Shown here: positions 6,225 to 13,346 of the stretch, piece by piece
Numbering within the stretch: position 1 is the first letter of the stretch
Layout: every line of letters begins with the position of its first letter
Assembly (NCBI GenBank): GCA_016195325.1
Contig: JACPZX010000017.1
Location: 1-64,000, forward strand
DNA length: 64,000 nt
Origin: Acidobacteriota bacterium
Lineage (GTDB): Bacteria; Acidobacteriota; Polarisedimenticolia; JACPZX01
Reading direction: 5' to 3'
The notes under the pieces: generated by a model
What the model was told of the DNA's origin: nothing
Database searches by the model: none
The model's input: only the letters and a program-made list of their open reading frames with translations
Position numbers and translations under genes: made by a program

Positions 6225-7033
6225 GCGAGCCACGCGCCGTCCTGAGGATGCCTCTCTCCCAGCGAATCCAGCACGCCGTGCTCATCGCGACCTTCACGGT
6301 GCTGGTCGTGACCGGTCTCCCGATGATGATGAACCCCGGCCCGTGGCTGAAGAGCGTCCTCGCCGCGGGCGACGTCTTCCGGTGGAGGGGGATCGTCCAC
6401 CGCGTCGCCGGCGTCTCTCTGATGGGGCTGTGCGGGTTCCATCTCCTCTACGTCCTCCTCTCCGCGAGGGGAAACCGGGACTTCAAGGCGCTGCTTCCCG
6501 GCACGAAGGATCTGCAGGACGCCGCCTCGACGCTGAGCTGGCAGCTCCACATTCCGGGGCGGCTCCGCGCGTCGCGCAGGGGGCGCCGGCTTCTCGGCCG
6601 GTTCCGGATCGGACTCCCGCGGTCGCATCCGAAGTACGGCCGGTACACCTTCATCGAGAAGTTCGAGTACCTCGCGGTGGTCTGGGGAAGCCTCCTCATG
6701 GCCGTCACCGGCCTCATGCTCTGGTTCGAGGAGGCGACCATGGCGCTCTTCCCGCGCTACGTCTTCGACTTCGTGCGCGTGGTCCACTCGTACGAGGCGA
6801 TCCTGGCGTTCCTCGCCATCATCATCTGGCACATGTACCAGGTTCACCTGCGGCCGGGGGCGTTCCCCATGAACCGCACGTGGATCGACGGGCGCATCTC
6901 TCTCGACGAGATGAAGCACGAGCACCCGCTCGAGTACGAGGCCACGATGGCCGCGGTGGGCTCCGGGCTCGAACCGGCGGCGCCTCGGCCCGCACCCGAC
7001 GCGGCCGGGAGGGTCGCCGCACCGCGGACGTGA
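6221..7033 (+). CDS. Di-heme cytochrome b membrane subunit
   Basis: 270 residues from GTG 6221, overlapping the previous stop by four bases. There are four hydrophobic helices with His residues placed as b-heme ligands: QHAVLIATFTVLVVTG, IVHRVAGVSLMGLCGFH, EYLAVVWGSLLMAVTGLM, and VHSYEAILAFLAIIIWHMYQVH. This layout matches cytochrome b subunits of the formate dehydrogenase gamma/thiosulfate reductase type, which exchange electrons between (mena)quinone and a periplasmic partner, here the nonaheme cytochrome. The Ala/Pro-rich C-terminal tail is probably disordered. The direction of electron flow cannot be read from sequence. Confidence 0.85.
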   Translation: MSEPRAVLRMPLSQRIQHAVLIATFTVLVVTGLPMMMNPGPWLKSVLAAGDVFRWRGIVHRVAGVSLMGLCGFHLLYVLLSARGNRDFKALLPGTKDLQDAASTLSWQLHIPGRLRASRRGRRLLGRFRIGLPRSHPKYGRYTFIEKFEYLAVVWGSLLMAVTGLMLWFEEATMALFPRYVFDFVRVVHSYEAILAFLAIIIWHMYQVHLRPGAFPMNRTWIDGRISLDEMKHEHPLEYEATMAAVGSGLEPAAPRPAPDAAGRVAAPRT

Positions 7034-7059
7034 CGCGAACGGAATCGTTCTCTTATACT
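7030..7059 (+). promoter_or_regulatory. Sigma-70-type promoter of the globin-coupled kinase gene
   Basis: GTGACG (7030-7035) and TATACT (7054-7059) are 18 bp apart. The -10 box ends 8 nt before ATG 7068 and there is no Shine-Dalgarno, so the mRNA is probably leaderless. It overlaps the end of the cytochrome b gene and would express the sensor independently of the sigma-54 unit. Confidence 0.5.
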
Positions 7060-7067
7060 GCGATCGG

Positions 7068-8354
7068 ATGAACCGTCAGAGGTCTCAGCGAGCGGCCCCT
7101 CCCCGGCCGGCCCGGGCGCCGGCGGCGATTGCCGCCGACGCGTACGGGCCCGACCCGGCGACGCTGTGCGCGCGCGTGAAGGCGTACGTCGGGCTCACCG
7201 ACGAGGACTCCGCCCTCGTGGCGAAGTTCCTGACGGAGGTCCGGCCGAGAATTCCCGAGATCATCGAGGACTTCTACGCCCGCATCGAGGAGGACGCCGA
7301 GGCGGTGCGGGTGCTCGTGGGCGGACGGGCCCAGGTCGAGCGGCTGAAGGCCACGCTCGCGGTCTGGCTGGAGCGCACGCTGCGGGGGCCCCACGACGAG
7401 GAGTTCGCGGTCCTCCAGGCCGCGATCGGGGCGCGCCACGTCGCGGTCGGCCTCGATCAGTCGTTCATGGTCACGGGGATGAACGTCTTTCGCGAGCACC
7501 TCGGCGGGATCCTGCTCCGCGGGAAGCCGCGCGCGGCGGCGAAGGCGGTTGCGATCCAGGTCGCGTACGCCCGGGTGCTCGACGTCTCCCTCGCGCTGAT
7601 GCTCGAGACGTACCGCGTCGACTGGCTCCGGAAGATCCTCCAGACCGAGCAGAACGCGACCTTCAAGCGCCTCGCGTCGATCGGCGAGGTGGCGGCCGTC
7701 ATCGCGCACGAGACGCGGAACCCGCTGGCCGCCATCAGCGGCGCGATCCAGGTCTTCTCCGGCGACCTCCCTCGCGACGATCCGAAGCAGGCGATCGTCG
7801 CCGAGATCCTCGGCCAGATCCGGCGGCTCGACGAGCGCGTCAACGACCTGCTCATCTACGCCCGCCCCGCCACGCCCTCGCGATCCGACGTCGATCCCAT
7901 GGACCTGATCCGGACGACGGCGCGCCTTCTCGCCGACGATCCGCTGATGAAGCACGTCCGCGTCACGTTCGGCGGCGACCGCGCCCTTCCCCCCTTCCCC
8001 ATGGACGGCGCGCAGGTCCAGCAGGTTCTCGTGAACCTCGTCCTGAACGCCGCCCAGGCCATGGGAGGGAAGGGGAACATCAGGATCTCCGCGAAGCGCC
8101 CGCCCGCCGGCGGCCTCCAGATCGCCGTCGAGGACGACGGCCCCGGAGTCCGGGCCGACCTCGCCGAGACGATCTTCCAGCCTTTCTTCTCGACACGGCG
8201 ATCGGGGACCGGGCTCGGCCTCGCCATCTCCAGGAAAATCGCGGAGAGCCACGACGGGACGCTCACTCTCGATCTCACGAGCGCGTCGGGCTCCCGGTTC
8301 GTCATCTGGCTTCCCGCGCCGACGAGCATGCGCTCTTCCCCGCAGATGCGCTGA
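7068..8354 (+). CDS. Globin-coupled sensor histidine kinase
   Basis: 428 residues with no transmembrane segment. After a disordered Pro/Ala-rich start, residues 38-190 are a protoglobin/globin-coupled sensor domain: YVGLTDEDSALVAKF, then LVGGRAQVERLKATLAVWL, with the proximal heme ligand His124 in IGARHVAVGL. The kinase core follows: H-box AHETRNPL with His214, then N-, G1- and G2-type motifs (NLVLNAAQAM, DDGPGV, GTGLGLA). It probably senses O2, NO or CO through heme b in the cytosol and phosphorylates a response regulator, the NtrC proteins at 10508 or 23739 or the receiver at 12644 being candidates. Its stop codon lies inside an enhancer-like palindrome. Confidence 0.88.
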   Translation: MNRQRSQRAAPPRPARAPAAIAADAYGPDPATLCARVKAYVGLTDEDSALVAKFLTEVRPRIPEIIEDFYARIEEDAEAVRVLVGGRAQVERLKATLAVWLERTLRGPHDEEFAVLQAAIGARHVAVGLDQSFMVTGMNVFREHLGGILLRGKPRAAAKAVAIQVAYARVLDVSLALMLETYRVDWLRKILQTEQNATFKRLASIGEVAAVIAHETRNPLAAISGAIQVFSGDLPRDDPKQAIVAEILGQIRRLDERVNDLLIYARPATPSRSDVDPMDLIRTTARLLADDPLMKHVRVTFGGDRALPPFPMDGAQVQQVLVNLVLNAAQAMGGKGNIRISAKRPPAGGLQIAVEDDGPGVRADLAETIFQPFFSTRRSGTGLGLAISRKIAESHDGTLTLDLTSASGSRFVIWLPAPTSMRSSPQMR

Positions 8355-8363
8355 ACCGCGCAT
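8346..8363. promoter_or_regulatory. Enhancer-like palindrome ATGCGC-N6-GCGCAT
   Basis: A perfect 6-bp inverted repeat with a 6-bp spacer that contains the stop codon of the preceding kinase gene. Its centre is 92.5 bp upstream of the -24 GG of the sigma-54 promoter at 8446-8460, a normal distance for an NtrC-type activator site. The same arrangement occurs at 10339-10356. Confidence 0.6.
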
Positions 8364-8365
8364 CG

Positions 8366-8387
8366 GATCCCCCCCTTCGCGGGGATC
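8366..8387 (+). terminator. Possible intrinsic terminator after the globin-kinase gene
   Basis: GATCCCC (8366-8372) pairs with GGGGATC (8381-8387) around an 8-nt loop (CCCTTCGC). Only a weak pyrimidine tract follows (CGATCTTCCC). It lies between the enhancer-like palindrome and the next sigma-54 promoter. Confidence 0.4.
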
Positions 8388-8445
8388 GATCTTCCCAACT
8401 CGTTGCAATCAGGGCTCGAGCCGGTGCGACCCGGGATCCCTTGCG

Positions 8446-8460
8446 TGGCACAACGGTTGC
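8446..8460 (+). promoter_or_regulatory. Sigma-54 promoter for the PAS kinase/tetraheme unit
   Basis: TGGCACAACGGTTGC: perfect -24 (TGGCAC) and -12 (TTGC) elements with a 10-nt GG-to-GC spacing. It is 48 bp before ATG 8508. Confidence 0.82.
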
Positions 8461-8507
8461 CCTTTCGGCGCCTTGGGTCCGGCGGAACCGTGCCTCAGGG
8501 AGACGCG

Positions 8508-9854
8508 ATGGCGGCGACGAGCATCCGGAGGATGGTGGCGACCCTGGCGGTCGTCATGGTCTGCATCTTCGCGCTCTGGGAGCTCGCCGAGTGGTCCGGC
8601 CTGAAGCCCGGGAATCCGGAGGACCTCGTCGTCTTCTACATCCTCCGCGGCGCGTCCACCGCGGTGATCATGTCGTTCCTCACCGCATGGCTTCTGATCC
8701 GCTACCGCAGCGGCTACGAGGAGCAGCTCAGGCTCCAGTCCGAGGAGTCGCGCCGCGTGCGGGTCTTCTTCGAGAACATCGTGAGGGACGCGGGCGAAGG
8801 GATCCTCTGCCTCGACAACGACGACCGGATCTGCTCGTGGAACCGGTCCGCCGAGGAGATCTACGGCTACGGCCCCGAGGAGATCATCGGGCGCAACGTC
8901 ACGTGCCTCATTCCGAAGGATCTCATCGAGTCCGGCGAGCCCGGGCGGATCCGGGAGCTGGTGCGGAGCCACGGATTCGTTCGGAACCTCGAGACGCGCC
9001 GCGTCCGGAAGGACGGCGCCATCATCAGCGTCCGGATCACGCGCTCCGTGTTCCGCGACGAGGCCGGGGCCATCATCGGCTCGTCCGCGATGATCAGCGA
9101 CGTCTCCGCCGAGAAGGAGCTGGAATCGCGCCTCATCCAGACCGAGAAGCTCGCGGCGATAGGCGAGACGGCGGCGACGATCGCCCACGAGGTCCGGAAT
9201 GCCCTCGCCGGGATCTCGGGGACCGTCGCCGTGCTGAAGGGAAGCCCTCTGTGGGGCGAGCTGCCCGAGGGCGTGGGCGCCGAGGTCGATCTCCAGGTCT
9301 CGCGCATCGCGCACATCGTCGATGACCTCCTCGCGTACGCGAGGCCGGGGCGGCTCCTTCCCCAGCCCGCCGACCTCCACGCGATCCTGGATCGGGCGGT
9401 CGCGGCCCTCGCCTCGAGCCCCGACGCGAAGGGGAAGAAGGTCCAGCGTGCGTTCGCTCCCGGAGAATCCGCCGTGGAGGCAGATCCCACGCGGCTCGAG
9501 CAGGCCTTCCAGAACGTCATCATCAACGCCTACCAGTCGATGCCGCCGGGCGGGACGCTGCGGATCGTCACGCGGCGCGCCGGCCCGAGCCTCGAGATCG
9601 GCTTCTCGGACGACGGGCCGGGGATGCCCGCCGATCTCCGCGACCGGGCGTTCGAGCCATTCTTCACGACGAAGGCGCGCGGAACCGGGCTCGGGCTCCC
9701 CATCGTGCGCAGCATCATCGAAGCCCACCACGGAACCGTTCAACTCACCAGCGCTCCGGGTATCGGCACCACCGTCACGCTCACGCTCCCGGTTCCGGAG
9801 ACAGCCCGCGGGAAGGAGATGGCGTCATGCAAGCCCATGGCAACGGCCGGCTGA
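8508..9854 (+). CDS. Membrane PAS-domain sensor histidine kinase
   Basis: 448 residues from ATG 8508 (CAGGGAG upstream). Two N-terminal helices (about 9-25 and 43-63) enclose a short periplasmic loop, then a short coiled coil leads to one PAS domain (about 85-195; NIVRDAGEGILCLDNDDRI, SAEEIYGYGPEEIIGRN). The kinase core has H-box AHEVRNALAG, an N-box around QNVIINAYQSM, and DDGPGMP and GTGLGLP motifs. It lacks c-heme motifs. Its own sigma-54 promoter and enhancer-like site lie upstream. The last 28 bp overlap the tetraheme cytochrome gene, so sensor and cytochrome are co-expressed; it may read the redox state of that cytochrome or the quinone pool. Confidence 0.9.
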   Translation: MAATSIRRMVATLAVVMVCIFALWELAEWSGLKPGNPEDLVVFYILRGASTAVIMSFLTAWLLIRYRSGYEEQLRLQSEESRRVRVFFENIVRDAGEGILCLDNDDRICSWNRSAEEIYGYGPEEIIGRNVTCLIPKDLIESGEPGRIRELVRSHGFVRNLETRRVRKDGAIISVRITRSVFRDEAGAIIGSSAMISDVSAEKELESRLIQTEKLAAIGETAATIAHEVRNALAGISGTVAVLKGSPLWGELPEGVGAEVDLQVSRIAHIVDDLLAYARPGRLLPQPADLHAILDRAVAALASSPDAKGKKVQRAFAPGESAVEADPTRLEQAFQNVIINAYQSMPPGGTLRIVTRRAGPSLEIGFSDDGPGMPADLRDRAFEPFFTTKARGTGLGLPIVRSIIEAHHGTVQLTSAPGIGTTVTLTLPVPETARGKEMASCKPMATAG

Positions 9855-10324
9855 TCGGGATCGTCGCGGTGATCCTGGCGGCGGCGCTCGCCTCCGCTCT
9901 CGCCGCCGACGCGCAGGCAGTCGGCGTCGCCAGGTGCAAGGCCTGCCACATGGCGGAGTTCAAGGCGTGGGCGGAAAGCCCCCACGCGAAGGCGCTCGAG
10001 GCGCTCAAGCCGGAGGAGCGCACGAAGCCCGAGTGCGTCGGCTGCCACACGACCGCCGCCGGCAAGCCGGCCGCGGCCGGCGCGGATCTCGCCGGCGTGC
10101 AGTGCGAGTCGTGCCACGGGGCCGGCAGCCTGTACAAGGCCGCGGACGTGATGAGCAAGCAGAAGTACACCGCCGATCACGCGGCGGCCCAAGCGAAGTC
10201 GGTCTCGCTGGGTCTCGTCGATCCCGACGAGAAGACCTGCGTTACCTGTCACAACTCGAAGAGCACCCATTTCAAGGGGTTCGATTTCGCGGCCGCCCGG
10301 GCGAAGATCAAGCACTGGAAATGA
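9827..10324 (+). CDS. Periplasmic tetraheme cytochrome c (c554-like)
   Basis: 165 residues: a cleavable signal peptide (hydrophobic core LIGIVAVILAAALASALAA) and four CxxCH motifs (CKACH, CVGCH, CESCH, CVTCH), with His residues in the intervals (SPHAKAL, ADHAA, STHFKG) as likely distal ligands. The pattern 'C-x2-CH-...-F-x-W...S-PHA' is typical of cytochrome c554/NapC-NrfB-type carriers. It is a soluble periplasmic electron shuttle. It overlaps the PAS kinase gene by 28 bp and is followed by a strong hairpin. Partners are presumably the b/c modules nearby. Confidence 0.9.
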   Translation: MQAHGNGRLIGIVAVILAAALASALAADAQAVGVARCKACHMAEFKAWAESPHAKALEALKPEERTKPECVGCHTTAAGKPAAAGADLAGVQCESCHGAGSLYKAADVMSKQKYTADHAAAQAKSVSLGLVDPDEKTCVTCHNSKSTHFKGFDFAAARAKIKHWK

Positions 10325-10331
10325 GCCAGAC

Positions 10332-10363
10332 CCCGCAGGTGCGCTATCTTGCGCACCTGCGGG
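10332..10363. terminator. 13-bp perfect hairpin after the tetraheme gene
   Basis: CCCGCAGGTGCGC and GCGCACCTGCGGG enclose a TATCTT loop, 7 bp after the stop codon. There is no T tract, so it is not a classic Rho-independent terminator. Its core (10339-10356) is the enhancer-like motif seen upstream of other sigma-54 promoters, so it may do both jobs. Confidence 0.5.
10339..10356. promoter_or_regulatory. Enhancer-like palindrome GTGCGC-N6-GCGCAC
   Basis: Core of the hairpin at 10332-10363, with a TATCTT spacer. Its centre is 93.5 bp upstream of the -24 GG of the sigma-54 promoter at 10440-10454, almost the same distance as for the site at 8346-8363. Confidence 0.62.
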
Positions 10364-10439
10364 AGGCGGTTCCGCGCCCGGGAAGCGCCCACTTCCCCGC
10401 GGATTCAACGACTTGAAGAGCGGCGTCGTGTCGGCGGCG

Positions 10440-10454
10440 TGGCACACCGGTTGC
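10440..10454 (+). promoter_or_regulatory. Sigma-54 promoter of the first NtrC-type gene
   Basis: TGGCACACCGGTTGC: perfect -24 and -12 elements with correct spacing, 53 bp before ATG 10508. It implies positive autoregulation, or control by another activator. Confidence 0.82.
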
Positions 10455-10507
10455 GATTTGACGCACCGTCCGTCGCGGCGCCGGGCCGCGCGAGGGAGCC
10501 CTTCGGG

Positions 10508-11881
10508 ATGGCGAACGAGACGATCCTCATCGTTGAAGACGAGAAGCTGGTCCGCTGGTCGCTCAAGGAGCGGCTCAAGAAGGACCAGTACGACGTGTTC
10601 GAGGCCGAGAACGGCGCCGGCGGCATCGAAATCCTCGGCCGCGAGACGATCGACCTGATCGTCCTCGACTACCGCCTCCCCGACATGACGGGGCTCGACG
10701 TGCTCCGGAAGACCGTGGCCGCGCACCCGGAGATCCCCGTCATCCTCATGACGGCGTACAGCAGCGTCGACACCGCCGTCGAGGCGATCAAGCTCGGCGC
10801 GTACGACTACATCAACAAGCCGTTCAACCACGACGAGATGGTCGTGACCGTCGCGCGCGCGCTCGAGTCGAGCCGCCTCCGCCGCGAGGTGCGGCACCTG
10901 CGCTCGGAGCAGGAGCGGCGGTACGGCCTCACCAACATCGTCGGCAAGAGCCGCGCGATCATCGAGGTGCTGGAGCTCATCGAGAAGATCGCGAAGAGCC
11001 AGGCGACCACCGTCCTCATCCAGGGCGAATCCGGGACCGGCAAGGACCTGGTGGCCAAGGCGATTCACTACGCCTCGGATCGCGCCGGGCAGCCCTTCAT
11101 GAACATCACCTGCTCCGCGCTCCCCGAGACGCTCCTCGAGAGCGAGCTGATGGGGCACGAACGGGGCTCCTTCACCGACGCCCGCTTCCAGAAGAAGGGG
11201 CTCTTCGAGCTCGCCGACGGCGGCACCCTCTTCCTCGACGAGATCGGCGACATGGGGGTGCTCCTCCAGGCCAAGCTCCTGCGCTTCCTGCAGGAGAAGA
11301 CGTTCAAGCGCGTCGGCGGCGTGAAGGACATCACGGTGAAGCTCCGCATCATCGCGGCGACGAATCGCGATCTCGAGGAAGCTGTGAGGAACCGCAGCTT
11401 CCGCGAGGATCTCTACTACCGCCTCAAGGTCATTCCCATCACGCTTCCCCCGCTCCGCGATCGCAAGGAGGACATCCCGGCCCTCGTGAGGCACTTCATC
11501 GACGGCTTCAACCAGGAGTTCAAGAAGACCACGAAGGGGGTCAACGAGGAGGCGCTGCAGTGCCTGATGGGGCACACGTGGCCCGGCAACGTGAGGGAGC
11601 TCAAGAACGTCATCGAGCGCGCGATGATCCTCGAGAACAAGGCCGAGCTGTCGCTGGGCGACCTGCCCAAGGAGATCCGCGAGCCCGCGGCGGGAGCCGA
11701 CCTCGCGGCGGGCGACGGCTTCAGCCTCCCCGAGTCGGGCTACTCGCTCGAGCGGATGGAGGGGGAGATGGTCAAGCAGGCCCTCGAGAAGACGCGCGGG
11801 AACCAGACGCACGCCGCGAGGCTCCTGAGCATCTCGCGCGATGCGCTTCGCTACAAGATGAAGAAATTCGGGTATCTCTGA
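10508..11881 (+). CDS. NtrC-family sigma-54-dependent response regulator
   Basis: 457 residues from ATG 10508. Receiver domain 1-120 has acidic pocket D11/E12-type residues, phospho-acceptor Asp54 (IVLDYRLPDM) and Lys104. The AAA+ domain (about 143-385) has Walker A GESGTGKD (173-180) and Walker B-type GGTLFLDEIGD. A C-terminal Fis-type helix-turn-helix ends RLLSISRDALRYKMKKFGYL. The sigma-54 contact loop reads GSFTDA (220-225) instead of GAFTGA; the key Thr is kept. It activates sigma-54 promoters by ATP hydrolysis after phosphorylation. It has a sigma-54 promoter itself and probably binds the GTGCGC-N6-GCGCAC palindromes. Confidence 0.93.
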   Translation: MANETILIVEDEKLVRWSLKERLKKDQYDVFEAENGAGGIEILGRETIDLIVLDYRLPDMTGLDVLRKTVAAHPEIPVILMTAYSSVDTAVEAIKLGAYDYINKPFNHDEMVVTVARALESSRLRREVRHLRSEQERRYGLTNIVGKSRAIIEVLELIEKIAKSQATTVLIQGESGTGKDLVAKAIHYASDRAGQPFMNITCSALPETLLESELMGHERGSFTDARFQKKGLFELADGGTLFLDEIGDMGVLLQAKLLRFLQEKTFKRVGGVKDITVKLRIIAATNRDLEEAVRNRSFREDLYYRLKVIPITLPPLRDRKEDIPALVRHFIDGFNQEFKKTTKGVNEEALQCLMGHTWPGNVRELKNVIERAMILENKAELSLGDLPKEIREPAAGADLAAGDGFSLPESGYSLERMEGEMVKQALEKTRGNQTHAARLLSISRDALRYKMKKFGYL

Positions 11882-12030
11882 CGGGCTCTTGCGCGCCTCC
11901 CCGCACGGCTTGAGGAGCGCCGCGCACCGTCGGCGGGCGGATCGATGTTCTTTTCGGATCGGCTTTCAGAAAACTCCGGTCCCGACGCCCCGATCTCCGG
12001 GATCTCCGCGCCCGGCGCGAATTCACGCCA

Positions 12031-12045
12031 CGGCACGCTGCTTGC
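12031..12045 (+). promoter_or_regulatory. Sigma-54 promoter for the small-protein pair
   Basis: CGGCACGCTGCTTGC followed by T: -12 element TTGCT is perfect, -24 differs only at its first base, and the spacing is exact. It is 77 bp before ATG 12122. The gene-free stretch 11882-12121 otherwise holds only an imperfect TGCGC-N6-CCGCA palindrome at 11890-11905. Confidence 0.62.
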
Positions 12046-12121
12046 TGCCCGTTTCCTCGTCCGACGCGCCGAAGGAGGCGCCCCCCCGCGAGTCGAGGGC
12101 GCCGCGTCACTCGAGGAAGCC

Positions 12122-12325
12122 ATGAAGACGAGCGCCGCCACGACCCACGTCACAAAGTCGATCGTGCGGGAAGCCCCGGCGCCCCGCAGGGCGCCCCGAA
12201 CGCTCCGCGCTGTCCGCAGGCGGCCCGGAGAGGCGGAACCCGACGCACCCGCCACGATGGAGCCGCGCGGCCCCTACCGCGTCGTGCTGTCGTGCGGGAT
12301 CGACACGAGAACCCGTAACACCTGA
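12122..12325 (+). CDS. Small basic protein related to the next gene
   Basis: 67 residues from ATG 12122, preceded by GAGGA. The first 45 residues are Arg/Pro/Ala-rich and basic. The end, GPYRVVLSCGIDTRTRN, aligns with the C-terminal GEYRVVLTGTLDKADT of the following gene, so both probably share a short beta-strand module. There is no signal peptide and no family is recognised. Placement 77 bp after a sigma-54 promoter supports it as a gene, but the basic Arg/Pro-rich N-terminus is also what a non-coding frame would give here, so confidence is limited. Confidence 0.45.
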   Translation: MKTSAATTHVTKSIVREAPAPRRAPRTLRAVRRRPGEAEPDAPATMEPRGPYRVVLSCGIDTRTRNT

Positions 12326-12409
12326 TCCCCTCGAGGGCCCCGGCTGCTCCCCGATCGGATCTTCGTGCCGCAGGTGTGTTCGATTCCAGAACGAAAGGAG
12401 GTGAAACAG

Positions 12410-12616
12410 ATGGCCAGATTCCACATCCAGGATCTGCGTTCGCTCGAGAATGTTCCGGCGTCACCGGCGAGCCTTCGGACCAAGGTCGGTGAGATGATCC
12501 TCAACAGCACTTCCGCACGTGCGAAGGTCGAGGCGATGAACCCCGAGACCGGCGAGTATCGCGTCGTCCTGACCGGCACCCTCGACAAGGCGGACACGAA
12601 GTGGGAGGAGAAGTAG
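12410..12616 (+). CDS. Small conserved-looking protein (68 residues)
   Basis: The start at ATG 12410 is set by a near-perfect Shine-Dalgarno, AAAGGAGGTG, 5 nt upstream, the strongest in this part of the window, which suggests high expression. The sequence (ARFHIQDLRSLENV at the start, a helical TKVGEMILNSTSARAKVEAM centre, and the strand EYRVVLTGTLD near the end) is soluble and has no Cys. The C-terminal strand matches the neighbour at 12122-12325. No known family. It is probably transcribed from the sigma-54 site at 12031, so a role in the same response is likely. Confidence 0.7.
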   Translation: MARFHIQDLRSLENVPASPASLRTKVGEMILNSTSARAKVEAMNPETGEYRVVLTGTLDKADTKWEEK

Positions 12617-12643
12617 CGAAGCCAACCGGCCGGGGCCCTCACC

Positions 12644-13027
12644 TCAGGCGGCGCCGCGCCGCCTGGCGGGGCGCGCGAGGCGCTCGACCTCCCTCACGAG
12701 CGGAAGCACGTCCGAAGACTTGATGACGTACGCGTCCGCCGCCCACGACGAGAAGAGATCCCGGTAGGATCCGTACGCCGAGTTGAGGACGACGTGCGTC
12801 CCCGGCTCGAGGGCGAGGATTCGGGACATCAGCTCCAGCCCGTCCATTCCCGGCATGCGGATGTCCATCACGACCACGGCCGGCCTTTCGCCCTGGACCT
12901 GCACGAGCGCCTCCTCGGCGCTGGCCGCGACGCTGACCTCGAACCCGGCCTGCTCGAGCTCCACGCGGTACAGCCGCCTCAGGGACGGCTCGTCGTCCAC
13001 GACGAGAACGCGATCGCGAGTCGCCAT
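12644..13027 (-). CDS. Single-domain response regulator (receiver only)
   Basis: 127 residues from ATG 13027 (AGGAGG 7 nt upstream). A complete CheY-like receiver: VLVVDDEPS near the start, phospho-acceptor Asp in VVMDIRMPGMDGLEL, and Lys in YVIKSSD. There is no output domain; the tail is Arg-rich (ARPARRRG). The switch Thr/Ser position reads NSAYGS. It may act as a phosphate relay or sink between the kinases in this cluster, or bind another protein. A sigma-54-like promoter lies at 13109-13123. It points at its neighbours' small genes tail to tail. Confidence 0.88.
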   Translation of the reverse strand: MATRDRVLVVDDEPSLRRLYRVELEQAGFEVSVAASAEEALVQVQGERPAVVVMDIRMPGMDGLELMSRILALEPGTHVVLNSAYGSYRDLFSSWAADAYVIKSSDVLPLVREVERLARPARRRGAA

Positions 13028-13108
13028 GATGTCCTCCTGAATCGTGCGGCGGTCCCGGGGCGGGACCACGCCACCGGACGACGGGCGGAGTCCGGAGAAG
13101 AGAAAGGT

Positions 13109-13123
13109 GCAAGAACCGCCCCA
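13109..13123 (-). promoter_or_regulatory. Candidate sigma-54 promoter of the receiver gene
   Basis: Minus-strand TGGGGCGGTTCTTGC followed by A: perfect -12 TTGCA and -24 GG with correct spacing, but CA of the -24 box is changed to GG. It is 82 bp before ATG 13027. Confidence 0.5.
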
Positions 13124-13174
13124 CCGCCCGAGCCGGATTGGGCGCGGCCTCACGGGGTGCTGCCGGACGCGCTG

Positions 13175-13190
13175 TGCGCGGCAGCCCGCA
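13175..13190. promoter_or_regulatory. Imperfect enhancer-like palindrome between divergent promoters
   Basis: TGCGC-GGCAGC-CCGCA, one mismatch from the TGCGC-N6-GCGCA motif of the other sigma-54 units. Its centre is 89.5 bp from the -24 GG of the plus-strand site (13271-13285) and 61 bp from that of the minus-strand site. A separate perfect hairpin, CCGCGCGGCC/GGCCGCGCGG with a 3-nt loop, lies at 13204-13226. Confidence 0.45.
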
Positions 13191-13270
13191 GCGACGCGCG
13201 CCCCCGCGCGGCCGGCGGCCGCGCGGAGCGCGAATTCCTCACCCCGCGGCAGTTTCGACGGGGAGCAGGG

Positions 13271-13285
13271 CGGCATCGCGTTTGC
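13271..13285 (+). promoter_or_regulatory. Candidate sigma-54 promoter
   Basis: CGGCATCGCGTTTGC: perfect TTGC -12 element and exact spacing, with two mismatches in the -24 box. It is 61 bp before ATG 13347. Confidence 0.5.
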
Positions 13286-13346
13286 GACGGACTGCGGCAG
13301 GGGTGACGCGCGGGAGCGCCCCCCCATTCGAGGAGCGCACCGTCCG

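Noticed and set aside
10332-10363. Hairpin taken only as a terminator
   Set aside because: No T tract follows and its core equals the enhancer-like motif at the right distance from a sigma-54 promoter, so I kept both readings rather than a simple terminator.
11851-12255. Minus-strand frame with one hydrophobic segment between the NtrC gene and the small proteins
   Set aside because: It overlaps the end of the NtrC gene, has an Arg/Pro-rich remainder and no ribosome-binding site. The plus-strand sigma-54 site explains the region better.
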